From assembly GCA_021846945.1 (NCBI GenBank), contig JAJZVZ010000042.1:1-32670 (forward strand): a stretch of DNA of 32,670 bases. Reading direction: 5' to 3'. A program made the translations under genes and the position numbers. Position 1 is the first letter of the stretch. Every line of letters begins with the position of its first letter. The notes beneath the pieces are model-generated. The model was given only the letters and a program-made list of their open reading frames with translations, had not been told where the DNA came from and did not search any database. This document shows, one piece after another, positions 17,601 through 24,492 of the stretch. Origin of the DNA: Acidobacteriota bacterium (GTDB lineage: Bacteria; Acidobacteriota; Terriglobia; Terriglobales; Acidobacteriaceae).

Positions 17601-19962
17601 CTTCCCTACCCAGGCAATTGGAAGCACCAGCAGTGCGCAGACTGTGACACTGACCAACATGGGCACGGTTGTTCTTACGCCTGCCGCGTTCTCAGTGACG
17701 GGCGACTTTACCGAGACAGACAACTGCCAGGGCGCGTCCGTCGCCCCGGGCGCAAGCTGTGCCGTGCAGGTGGTCTTTGCGCCCACTGCAACGGGTACGC
17801 GGACGGGCCAGATGACCGTCAGCGCGAATGTTGCTGGAGGCCAACTGAGTGTGGGCCTGAGCGGAACCGGCGCCACCGCGGGAGTGGTTACGTTGAGCCC
17901 GACCATTGTGAACTTTGGCGACGTTCAGGTGGGAACCAACTCGTCACCCATGCAGGTCGAAGTCGGCAACAGCGGTGCTTCATCGGTTTCTGTCACCGGC
18001 ATCGCAGTCACTGGCCCGTTCACCATCTCCAGCAACGCATGCGGCAGCAGCAGCCTGGCAGGGCAGACTGATTGCCAGGTGATGGTCGAATTTGCTCCCA
18101 CGCAAACCGGGCCGGCATCGGGTACCTTGACATTGACGGACGCGGCCGGGACACAAACCACGCAGTTGAGCGGATCCGGCGAAGCTCCGCCTGCCGATAC
18201 GCTCAGCCCCGCCTCTCTTGCCTTTCCGGCGACGGTGGTGGGGCAGCTTTCGAGCGCGCAGGCCGTGACCCTGTCCAACACCGGAGGTGTGCCGCTGACG
18301 TCCATCTCCGTTACGGTCAGCGGCGGTTTTCAGGCGTCGAACAACTGCGGCACGCAACTGGCGGCACAGTCGAGTTGCGCCATCAGCGTAGTATTTGCGC
18401 CCGGCCAAATTGGCAGCCAGACCGGTATGCTGACTGTCTCCGACGCGCTGCACACGCAGACCGTTTCTCTGTCGGGCACAGGTCTGAAGCCGCCCGCGCT
18501 CAGCATCAGCGCCTCCAGCCTGAGCTTTACCTCGCAACTGGGCGTGACCAGTTCGCCGCAAACGCTCACTGTGAGCAATACCGGCGGCGCGCCCATGTCC
18601 AACGTGGGCTTCCAGATCACCGGCGCGGTGGCAGGCAGTTTTTCAACTGGTACAACAACCTGCGGAGCCACGTTGAACAACGGCAGCAGTTGTACCGTGC
18701 AGGTAATTTTTACGCCGGCTGCGGTGGGTGGAAGCTCCGCTACGCTTACGGTTTCGTCATCCACTCTCGGCGTGAGCGCCGTCAGTGTGCTGCTGAACGG
18801 TACGGCGACGGCAGCTTCGGGGCTCAGCATCAGCCCGCTGCGGCTGACTTTTCCAGTGGTCAGCCCCGGCCAGTCGAGCGCCCCGCAGACGGTGACCATC
18901 GCCAACCCGTCCTCCGTGACTGCCACCTCGTTGGGTCTCACCACCACACCGCAGTTCAGCCTGACGCAAAACACCTGCGGCAGCACCTTGGCGGCCGGCG
19001 CAAGCTGCTCGACCGGGGTGGTGTTTCAGCCCACGGCCGGCGGCGCGGTTGCGGGCACATTGACGGTCAGTTCCGCCACATTCGCTGAGCCCGTCACGGT
19101 GGCGCTCAGTGGTGCGGGCGGTATTCCGGTGACGCCAACCTCGATCAGTTTTCCATCTACCGGAGTAGGCACAGTCAGCAGCCCCACCACGGTCACGATC
19201 GCCAACCCTGCCTCGGCCGCGGCACTGAGCAACCTTGTCATCACGGCTTCGACGGGATTCGAACTCGCCGCCAACACCTGCGGCGCGACGCTTGATCCCG
19301 GGGCAAGCTGCACGGTTGGAGTTGAATTCGCGCCGACGGCCGCAGGCCAGCAGTCCGGTAGCCTGACGGTCGCCAGCAGCAATACGCAATCACTCCCCGT
19401 GGCTCTATCGGGAATGGGCTTCGACTTCACCGCCGCCGTCTCCGGTAACAACACGCAGTCTGTTTCCGCGGGCCAGACCGCGGACTACACTCTTGCGCTG
19501 ACTCCGCTCAACGGATCGCAGGGTACTTTTACCTTCCAGTGCGGAACACTTCCCGCGAACGCAGTGTGCCTCTTCAACCCCGCCAGCGAGACAGTTGCAG
19601 CGGGTACGCATGGCAATGTGACTGTGCAGATCTCCACTGGCCAGTCCAGCGCCTCGGTCCGGTCGGATGGTCCGGCTCCATGGGGCGCGCTGCCGCTTCT
19701 GTGCGGCTTCCTGATGCTGCCGATGGTGTGGAAGCGCCGCCGCTGGCCCACCGCGACGGGCAATGCGGTGCTTCTGGTTGCACTGCTGGCGATCGTGGTG
19801 GGTGGCCTTTCCAGTTGCTCCGGCGCGGGCGGTGGAGCGAGCGCGAACAGCACGGGACAGGGCAAATCCGGTGTGACCGCGCCGGGTGCGTATTCCATCT
19901 CCGTGACCGCGACCTCGACAGGAGTGCAGCATTCGGCGACGCTCACCTTGAATGTCGATTAA
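14641..19962 (+). CDS. Giant exported protein: Asp-box propeller, six choice-of-anchor-D repeats, split Ig-like C-terminus
   Basis: Predicted envelope protein of up to 1773 aa. The start is uncertain: TTG at 14641 is the most upstream, and TTG 14674 or GTG 14680 also fit. The signal core is at residues 54-69, with likely cleavage after Ala73. Residues about 110-975 form a sialidase/VPS10-type beta-propeller with Asp-boxes STDGGNSW (261), STDSGATW (334) and STDGGAHW (871), closing in GRGVWQAPL. Six ASH/choice-of-anchor-D repeats follow (about 980-1593). An Ig-like half-domain with FTFQCGTLP comes next. Two membrane spans (about 1680-1697 and 1704-1720) with an LSSCSG lipobox-like site then interrupt it, and the chain ends in a beta pair, GAYSISVTATS and ATLTLNVD. 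Function is unknown; a surface or adhesion role is an inference. Confidence 0.85.
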   Translation: MKERRAEPDSGLRVASFHFALVWVIKPVRSAKEFRLAFGDRDSIRCGAARICRALGAWIAVFLTLWPAVPVPAQSGSLGAQAKTPLQRETVPPRVIQARRFLAERGWTPGKARKLILQRSTIRAVTNLRSLQMSATSAQSQSAATWQPLGPAAVLTPNFGLVTGRVAAAALDPSDATGNRLYLGTTGGGVWVSQNAGVSDPSLVTFTPLTDAVAAMSNVPDASISIGALTVQPGGTGVILAGTGDPNDVLDSYYGTGILRSTDGGNSWTLIQTTSDVEQGLGFQDFSFIGEGFAGFAWSTVNPQLVVAAVSQAYEGTLVDAERSGDSYEGLYYSTDSGATWHLSTISDGNGSDVQGPVDTFALPDGNAATSVVWNPVRQLFIAAVRYHGYYQSADGVTWTRMATQPGSGLSTTNCTTNIGSTGSIGCPIYRGTLAVNPLTGDTFAWTVDAYNQDQGLRQDQCAVSGGACTNPAITFAKSWNTTALEANTAGGAATILNGDYNLTLAAVPSGQDTLLLAGDNDLWKCSLASGCVWRNTTNATTCMSAQVGEYQHALAWNAANPMEIFVGNDSGLWRSTDAIGETGQACSSTDATHFQNLNGNLGSLAEAASISQTGSTPYTMMAGLGVNGTTGVKSTTGPTTDWPLILGGAGGPVAIDPGNRSNWYVNNAAGVSIHLCSQSSECTPDAFGASPVVSNADTGGDGYTMGVPAPFLVDPLDTTQLLIGTCRVWRGPADGSGWTGGNVISPIGMVSSGSTATSCQGNPLIRSMAAMALPGGSEVVYVGMYGSANGGANLPGHVLSAILNPASSTAPVWQDLTLNPVSNDSKAMNAYGLDISSIYIDPHDTTGSTVYVTVAGMASPLEAVRVVYRSTDGGAHWEQMVSNLPSAPANSIVIDPQDANTAYLATDVGVYSTTQIGTCANASSACWAAFGAGLPATPVVAVSASPATVSSPVLVAATYGRGVWQAPLATTSTTLTTASASPSSVTFPTQAIGSTSSAQTVTLTNMGTVVLTPAAFSVTGDFTETDNCQGASVAPGASCAVQVVFAPTATGTRTGQMTVSANVAGGQLSVGLSGTGATAGVVTLSPTIVNFGDVQVGTNSSPMQVEVGNSGASSVSVTGIAVTGPFTISSNACGSSSLAGQTDCQVMVEFAPTQTGPASGTLTLTDAAGTQTTQLSGSGEAPPADTLSPASLAFPATVVGQLSSAQAVTLSNTGGVPLTSISVTVSGGFQASNNCGTQLAAQSSCAISVVFAPGQIGSQTGMLTVSDALHTQTVSLSGTGLKPPALSISASSLSFTSQLGVTSSPQTLTVSNTGGAPMSNVGFQITGAVAGSFSTGTTTCGATLNNGSSCTVQVIFTPAAVGGSSATLTVSSSTLGVSAVSVLLNGTATAASGLSISPLRLTFPVVSPGQSSAPQTVTIANPSSVTATSLGLTTTPQFSLTQNTCGSTLAAGASCSTGVVFQPTAGGAVAGTLTVSSATFAEPVTVALSGAGGIPVTPTSISFPSTGVGTVSSPTTVTIANPASAAALSNLVITASTGFELAANTCGATLDPGASCTVGVEFAPTAAGQQSGSLTVASSNTQSLPVALSGMGFDFTAAVSGNNTQSVSAGQTADYTLALTPLNGSQGTFTFQCGTLPANAVCLFNPASETVAAGTHGNVTVQISTGQSSASVRSDGPAPWGALPLLCGFLMLPMVWKRRRWPTATGNAVLLVALLAIVVGGLSSCSGAGGGASANSTGQGKSGVTAPGAYSISVTATSTGVQHSATLTLNVD
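17578..19420 (+). repeat. Six tandem choice-of-anchor-D (ASH-like) protein repeats
   Basis: Within the giant gene, six units of about 100 residues share a pattern: a first strand ending in FP or FG, then SSxQTVTLSNTG, then a Cys about 20 residues later, then a second Cys in GASC, then VVFAPTxxGxxxGxLTVS and a final LSGTG. The paired cysteines in each unit probably form a disulfide. Units begin near 17578, 17881, 18196, 18499, 18823 and 19126. They have diverged at DNA level, so this is an old duplication, not a recent tandem expansion. Confidence 0.85.
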
Positions 19963-20015
19963 GGGTTGGGGAAGGAGCGCGTAAAGCCGGTGCCGGACGC
20001 CAATCCTGAAGCGGC

Positions 20016-20021
20016 TATACT
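20016..20021 (+). promoter_or_regulatory. Weak candidate -10 box before gatC
   Basis: TATACT lies about 70 bp upstream of gatC in a 129-bp gap. No convincing -35 is seen at 16-18 bp, and an overlapping TTGACT at 20021-20026 could belong to an alternative promoter. The gap must hold the gatC promoter or be read through from the giant gene. Confidence 0.3.
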
Positions 20022-20091
20022 TGACTTTCAAGACTGGATGGCATGATCCGGTACGAAAGCCGCCAGCAATCTGGCCGCGCCGGAGCGGCAG

Positions 20092-20421
20092 ATGGGGAAA
20101 ATCAGGGAAATGACTGCCAAAGTAACTGTAGAAGATGTAGTGCGCGTGGCCGAGCTGGCCAATCTGGAGCTGACGCCGGATGAGACCGGGCGCATGTTGC
20201 ACGACCTGAACGCCATCCTCGACTACGTGGCCGAGCTGAACCAGCTCGATACGGCAGGCGTGGCGCCGCTGGCACAAGTCAGCGAGCTTCAGAGCGCGGC
20301 CGGCGTCAGCACGCTGCGTGGCGATGTGGCGCTGGCTTCGCTTGATCGCGCAGATATCATGCGTCAGGCGCCCGAGACCGACCAGGCCTTCTTCAAGGTG
20401 CCCAAGGTGATCGAGCGATAG
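20092..20421 (+). CDS. gatC: Aspartyl/glutamyl-tRNA amidotransferase subunit C
   Basis: Small subunit of GatCAB, which converts Glu-tRNA(Gln) and/or Asp-tRNA(Asn) to the amidated form; it wraps GatA and GatB together. The 109-aa product contains VTVEDVVRVAELANLELTPDE, LNAILDYVAELNQLDT and RADIMRQAPETDQAFFKVPKV, all typical of GatC. ATG at 20092 follows GGAG with 6-base spacing. ATG at 20110 (MTAKVTVEDVV) matches usual GatC N-termini better but has its AGGGA too close. gatA follows directly, while gatB is not in the window. Confidence 0.92.
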   Translation: MGKIREMTAKVTVEDVVRVAELANLELTPDETGRMLHDLNAILDYVAELNQLDTAGVAPLAQVSELQSAAGVSTLRGDVALASLDRADIMRQAPETDQAFFKVPKVIER

Positions 20422-20511
20422 CTCCGCTTCATCCGAATCCCTAGATTGTGGAACAAGCAAGTCAGGAAGAGGCCATTCGACAGGCCGAAAAGCAGAGAGA
20501 GGAAGGCTCGA

Positions 20512-21978
20512 TTGCCCAGCGAAGCCAAAGACGCAGAGAACTTTGTTGAGAAGCCCAGGACCTTCGCCGAGTTGCGCGATGCGATTCAGGCGGGCGGTAC
20601 CAGAGCCACCGATCTAGCCGCCGCTTATTACGAGCGTATTGAGAAGAAGAATCCGCGCCTGAATGTTTATTTGAGCCTGACCAAAGAGCGCGCGCTGGCA
20701 CAGGCCGCGCAAGTGGACGCGCTGGCGGCCAAAGGCGATCCGCTGCCCGCGCTGGCTGGCATTCCGGTGGGCGTCAAGGACGTGCTCGTGATGCGGGGCG
20801 CTCCGGCGACGGCGGGATCGAAGATCCTCGAAGGCTATCGGCCCCCGTATGATGCCACCGCCGTAGCACGGCTGGAAGCGGCGGGCGCCGTACTGCTGGG
20901 CAAGATTAACTGCGATGAGTTCGCGATGGGCTCGTCGAATGAAAACTCGGCTTACGGGCCGGTGCGTAACCCCGTCGATACGGAGCGCGTTCCGGGAGGC
21001 TCCAGCGGCGGCTCAGCGGCGGCGGTGGCGGCGAATATGGCGGTGGCCACGCTGGGCACCGACACTGGCGGCTCAATCCGCCAGCCGGCCAGCTTTTGCG
21101 GCGTGGTGGGCGTACTGCCTACTTACGGACGCGTTTCGCGCTACGGGCTGATTGCCTTTGCCTCATCGCTGGATCGAGTGGGGCCCTTCGCTGCAAATGT
21201 GCGCGACGCGGCCACGCTGCTGGGCGTGATTGCCGGGCACGACCCCCAGGACGCTACCACCTCCCCGGCCCCGGTCGAGGACTACGCCGCGGAGAGCGAC
21301 AAGCCCGTCGAGGGCCTGCGCATCGGCGTCCCGACGGAATATTTTGGCGAGGGGCTTGATCCGGAGGTGCGCTCTGCGATCGAGTCCGGCGTCGCCGCGC
21401 TCAAGGCGGCCGGATGCTCGGTAAAGCCGGTTTCACTGCCCCACACCAATTACGCCATCCCGACCTATTACCTAGTCGCCACGGCGGAGGCCAGCGCCAA
21501 CCTGGCCCGCTTTGACGGCGTTCGCTACGGCTATCGTTCGCCCGCCTCCGCCAGCTTGTCCGACATGTACCGGCACTCGCGCGACGAGGGCTTTGGCGCC
21601 GAGGTCAAGCGGCGCATCCTGCTCGGCACGTACGCGCTTTCGGCTGGGTACTACGACGCCTATTACCTGAAGGCCCAGCAGGTGCGGCGTCTGCTGGCCG
21701 AGGAGTTCCTGCGGGCTTTTGCCGAGGTGGACGCCATCGTGACGCCAACCTCGCCCGTGCCCGCCTTCAAGCTGGGCGAGAAGACCGGCGATCCGCTGGC
21801 CATGTATCTGGCGGACATCTACACCGTGACGGCCAGCCTGGCCGGCATCTGCGGCGTGACCGTGCCCTGCGGCGCCACGAAAGCCGGACTGCCCGTAGGA
21901 ATGCAGGTGCTGGCCGCGCATCTTTGCGAAGGCACGGCCTTTCGCGTGGCGCGGGCGGTGGAGGCAGCGCAAATTTAG
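20512..21978 (+). CDS. gatA: Aspartyl/glutamyl-tRNA amidotransferase subunit A
   Basis: Amidase subunit of GatCAB that releases ammonia from glutamine for tRNA transamidation. The Ser-cisSer-Lys triad is visible: Lys89 in GVKDV, Ser164 in GGSSGGS and Ser188 in GTDTGGSIRQPA, all offset by ten from the well-studied S. aureus residues. I chose TTG at 20512 because GAGAGGAAGG lies at good spacing and the protein is then 488 aa, normal for GatA. An upstream in-frame TTG at 20446 would add 22 basic residues not expected in the family. It lies about 90 bp after gatC on the same strand. Confidence 0.93.
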   Translation: MPSEAKDAENFVEKPRTFAELRDAIQAGGTRATDLAAAYYERIEKKNPRLNVYLSLTKERALAQAAQVDALAAKGDPLPALAGIPVGVKDVLVMRGAPATAGSKILEGYRPPYDATAVARLEAAGAVLLGKINCDEFAMGSSNENSAYGPVRNPVDTERVPGGSSGGSAAAVAANMAVATLGTDTGGSIRQPASFCGVVGVLPTYGRVSRYGLIAFASSLDRVGPFAANVRDAATLLGVIAGHDPQDATTSPAPVEDYAAESDKPVEGLRIGVPTEYFGEGLDPEVRSAIESGVAALKAAGCSVKPVSLPHTNYAIPTYYLVATAEASANLARFDGVRYGYRSPASASLSDMYRHSRDEGFGAEVKRRILLGTYALSAGYYDAYYLKAQQVRRLLAEEFLRAFAEVDAIVTPTSPVPAFKLGEKTGDPLAMYLADIYTVTASLAGICGVTVPCGATKAGLPVGMQVLAAHLCEGTAFRVARAVEAAQI

Positions 21979-21991
21979 GAGCCAGGTTGAC

Positions 21992-22726
21992 GTGAGTAGA
22001 TGCGCGCGGTTGCAGATTGCGGTTCTAGCGATTCTGATCTTCGGTATTCCCGTGGCGCGTGCCGCTGCGCGCAAGGGTCACGGCGTTTACATGGGCGCGG
22101 TCAAGCGCGTTCCGTACTCGAAGGAAGGCGATCCCGCCGGGGCCGCTCCGGGCGAGACCGAGCTGAAGATCCGCGCGCTGGTTGTGGACGGAGTCCTTAA
22201 GGAGTGGACCACCGGCGATGCCCATGATGTGACCGACCGCAGTTTTGTGGTCAGGCGCGCCTTAAGGCTGAACGATGCGCTGCCCGGTGACCGGCCGGGC
22301 CCCGGCAGCAAGCTGGAGCGCTGGGTCTGGCAGCGTGGCCCGTGGCTGCTGGTGGACCGGGTTACCGGCCATATCACCGCGCTCAAACTGCCCGACTACG
22401 ACCCGGACGTGAGCCAGGTGGTCTGGTTTCGTGACTATGCCGCCTACTGCGGCCTGACTGCCAGCGGCAAGAGCCTCTACGCCGTGGTGGCGCAGTTGGC
22501 GGTGCGCAGGCCGGTTCTCTCAAAGAAGCTTGCCGCCTTGGATCGGGCCAGTCATCCGGAGCCGCTCTGTGCCGCCGCGGAGTGGCAGCGTGATCCGATG
22601 CGTGTCACCTTTTACCCGGCCGGCAGGGACGCGGTCAGCTATAGCGTGGCTCCCGGCTCTGCGGTGCTGGTGGAAGAATCAGGAGATGCGCCGGAGACAC
22701 CGTCCCCCGCCGCTCCAGCCCGGTAG
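21992..22726 (+). CDS. Secreted protein of unknown function
   Basis: I do not recognise a family. The 244-aa product has a signal peptide (residues 1-25, core IAVLAILIFGIPVA, likely cleaved after ARA). The body has no membrane span. It contains a basic-acidic N-terminal part with VVDGVLKEWTTGDAHDVTD and a stretch VWFRDYAAYCGLTASGKSLYAVVAQL that looks like a conserved core with one Cys. The C-terminus is Pro/Ala-rich. GTG at 21992 is 13 bp after gatA, behind TAGGAGCC, so it is probably co-transcribed with gatCA. A periplasmic role is likely. Confidence 0.75.
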   Translation: MSRCARLQIAVLAILIFGIPVARAAARKGHGVYMGAVKRVPYSKEGDPAGAAPGETELKIRALVVDGVLKEWTTGDAHDVTDRSFVVRRALRLNDALPGDRPGPGSKLERWVWQRGPWLLVDRVTGHITALKLPDYDPDVSQVVWFRDYAAYCGLTASGKSLYAVVAQLAVRRPVLSKKLAALDRASHPEPLCAAAEWQRDPMRVTFYPAGRDAVSYSVAPGSAVLVEESGDAPETPSPAAPAR

Positions 22727-22772
22727 CAATTCTGCAAGTTCGCTAGTGAGAAAGTCCAAAGGCTGATTAACG

Positions 22773-23357
22773 ATGGAATCTCTCGATGAGCTTTTGCAAA
22801 TGGCCGAGACGGCGCACGGGCACCTGTGCGCGGGGCAGATTCTGGGCGTGCGCTTGGCCCTGCTTGGCCTGGAGCGCCTTGGCATTACCGACCCGCGTGG
22901 CGCCGACCGCAAGCGCCTGGTCACCTATGTGGAAATCGATCGCTGCGCCACCGACGCCATCGGCCTGGTGACCGGCTGCCGCCTCGGCAAGCGCACGCTC
23001 AAGTTTCGCGACTGGGGCAAGATGGCCGCCACCTTTGTGGATCTGGCGTCAGGCCGCAGCCTGCGCATCGTGGCACTGGAAGACTCGCGTGAGCTGGCTC
23101 GCCGGCTCTATCCGCATCTTGAAAGCGCGCGCCAGCAACAAATGCAGGCCTACCGCGACCTGACTGACGAGCAATTGTTCCGGGAGCAATGGGTGCAAGT
23201 TACGCCGGAGGCCGCCGAGTTGCCCGGGTATAAGGGAGAACGCATCGTCTGCCCGCGCTGCGGGGAGGGGGTGAACTTCGGACGGTTCCTGGAAGTGGAT
23301 GGCCAGCGCCTGTGCCAGAGCTGCGCGCGGCCGGAATTGCGGTATTGGCGGGAGTGA
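22773..23357 (+). CDS. FmdE family protein with C-terminal zinc ribbon
   Basis: Relative of the E subunit of formylmethanofuran dehydrogenase, widespread also in bacteria that lack methanogenesis; 194 aa. The N-terminal FmdE domain has HGHLCAGQ (residues 15-22) with candidate metal ligands His15, His17 and Cys19, and a second core motif DRCATDAIGLVTGCRLGKRTL. A C-terminal four-cysteine zinc ribbon is C160-PR-C163 and C181-QS-C184. ATG at 22773 follows a short AT-rich spacer. In bacteria such proteins are often found near molybdenum or tungsten enzymes; none is nearby here. The role is unknown, and domain identity is more certain than function. Confidence 0.85.
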   Translation: MESLDELLQMAETAHGHLCAGQILGVRLALLGLERLGITDPRGADRKRLVTYVEIDRCATDAIGLVTGCRLGKRTLKFRDWGKMAATFVDLASGRSLRIVALEDSRELARRLYPHLESARQQQMQAYRDLTDEQLFREQWVQVTPEAAELPGYKGERIVCPRCGEGVNFGRFLEVDGQRLCQSCARPELRYWRE

Positions 23358-23379
23358 AACCGGGACAGGGTTCTGGGAT

Positions 23380-23391
23380 CCAAGCGCTTGG
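23380..23391. other. 12-base perfect palindrome after the FmdE gene
   Basis: CCAAGCGCTTGG lies 23 bp after the FmdE stop. It could be a regulator-binding site or chance. There is no T-tract, so it is not an intrinsic terminator. Confidence 0.4.
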
Positions 23392-23488
23392 GTGGATTTG
23401 ATTTGCGGCTTGGACCGGATACGATTCTGGCGATGGGGTGAGCCGAACGTCTTTCGAAAAAGGCCATTTTCTGCGTGCTGGTCCCGGA

Positions 23489-23593
23489 CTATCGCCTTTC
23501 CTCCGTCCACCATTTCCACAGTACCCAGAGCATGAATGCCGTGGCCAGCACAACAAGAAGGAGTAAGAGCGATGCGGCATCGAATCGGGGCAT
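23489..23593 (-). CDS. Candidate 34-residue single-span membrane protein
   Basis: A minus-strand ORF in the gap between the FmdE gene and yajC. It begins MPRFDAAS, has an uninterrupted hydrophobic helix (LLLLLVVLATAFMLWVLW, residues 9-26) and ends KWWTEERR. Short N-terminus, about 18 hydrophobic residues, Trp at the boundary and a positively charged tail make a textbook small membrane protein with an N-out or hairpin-free topology. No clear ribosome site precedes the ATG, which lowers confidence. It might be a chance ORF. Confidence 0.4.
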   Translation of the reverse strand: MPRFDAASLLLLLVVLATAFMLWVLWKWWTEERR

Positions 23594-23785
23594 GGCGGGG
23601 CGGTTTCGCGCTGTCCTGAACGCAGAATAAGCCTGCTTTCGGGCCTTCCGGCGAAGGAAAGCGCTGTAAGTACAGAAGACATCCGGCTCGGTAAGGATTA
23701 AGTAGTCGACTCATAAGGGCTTTGTAAGCGGAGACGAAAGCGGAGAAAGGAATAGGGCGGGCCGCCTGGCCCCGCTCCGTGCGCC
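23594..23785. other. Intergenic stretch with bulged hairpin
   Basis: No supported gene. A hairpin with CCTTC/GAAGG inner arms and GCTTT/AAAGC outer arms is at 23635-23662, separated by a 4-base bulge. The rest is featureless up to the promoter at 23786. Confidence 0.35.
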
Positions 23786-23813
23786 TTGACACGTGACCGG
23801 CCGCGCGTATCTT
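23786..23813 (+). promoter_or_regulatory. Sigma-70-type promoter, probably for yajC-secD-secF
   Basis: A perfect -35 TTGACA (23786-23791), a 16-bp spacer and a -10 TATCTT (23808-23813), followed by an AT-rich stretch. Transcription would start near 23820, giving a leader of about 310 bases to the yajC start. It is the best sigma-70 match I found in the window. Confidence 0.65.
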
Positions 23814-23885
23814 ATTTTCCTAGGCCTTCTTTTGGAATCCGGGCGGAATCGGGAGGGGATAGTGCCGATTTCAAGCCGGAGTTCG

Positions 23886-24089
23886 ATGGAAAGCTGTGTC
23901 GAAAAGGAAGCAGACGGCAGCAGGGTTTCAGGGGTGGCGCAGCCGCGGGACGGGATGTTTCGGTTCCGGGCGTGTAACTACCGGCCCTTCTTCCAGGATC
24001 CCGGCCGGACAGAATCGGTGGCCAGGACCGTTCCCGGAGACAAATTTCTTTGGCAGGCGTCCGCTCCGGCGGATGATCCTGTGCCCTGA
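23886..24089 (+). CDS. Possible 67-residue leader ORF before yajC
   Basis: An ATG-started frame inside the presumed yajC leader. It is Arg/Pro-rich with one CNYRPFF stretch, and no membrane span or signal is seen. The next frame upstream is open from 23793. There is no strong ribosome site. It may be a small protein, a remnant, or chance coding in GC-rich DNA, and I give it low weight. No other gene is evident between the promoter and 24132. Confidence 0.2.
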   Translation: MESCVEKEADGSRVSGVAQPRDGMFRFRACNYRPFFQDPGRTESVARTVPGDKFLWQASAPADDPVP

Positions 24090-24131
24090 ATGGCAGTGAG
24101 GTTTTGCAGCCGGGGCAAGCAAAGGACGAGT

Positions 24132-24449
24132 GTGGCGACAAGTTTCGCAATGTGGGCGGCAGGGGCCGCGACGAATGGAAGCAGCCTTCCCATTCTTTTG
24201 CCGTTGTTGTTAATCCCGGTGCTGTATCTACTGATGATTCGCCCTCAGCAGAAACGTCAGAAGCAGTGGCAGGCGATGTTGAGCAGCATCAAGACCGGAG
24301 ACCGGATCACCACCGCCGGAGGGATTCGCGGAACCATCCTTTCAATCAAAGATGATGCCGTCGTGATCCGCGTAGCGCCGGACAACCTCAAACTGGAAGT
24401 GGTCAAGAATGCGATTGCCTCGGTCACTACGCAGGACGACTCCAAATAG
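24132..24449 (+). CDS. yajC: Preprotein translocase subunit YajC
   Basis: Small membrane partner of SecDF in the Sec protein-export machinery; 105 aa. One transmembrane helix (about residues 19-35) is followed by IRPQQKRQKQWQAMLSSIK, the standard YajC motif, then the GDRITTAGGIRGTI beta-domain. I chose GTG at 24132 because AAGGA precedes it by 5 bases and the length is then typical. The frame is open upstream to ATG 24090, which would add 14 mostly basic residues. secD starts 43 bp later. Confidence 0.93.
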   Translation: MATSFAMWAAGAATNGSSLPILLPLLLIPVLYLLMIRPQQKRQKQWQAMLSSIKTGDRITTAGGIRGTILSIKDDAVVIRVAPDNLKLEVVKNAIASVTTQDDSK

Positions 24450-24492
24450 CCGCTCCGCGGTTTCTACTTTTGGGAAATAGAGCAGCAGGAAA

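Noticed and set aside
17517..19454. Minus-strand frames over the choice-of-anchor-D repeats
   Set aside because: They mirror the repeat periodicity of the sense gene (Thr/Val/Ser-rich antisense) and have no start context.
23049..23792. A 247-codon minus-strand frame over the end of the FmdE gene
   Set aside because: Overlaps a well-supported gene, basic low-complexity product, no motif; the smaller ORF at 23489-23593 is in another frame.
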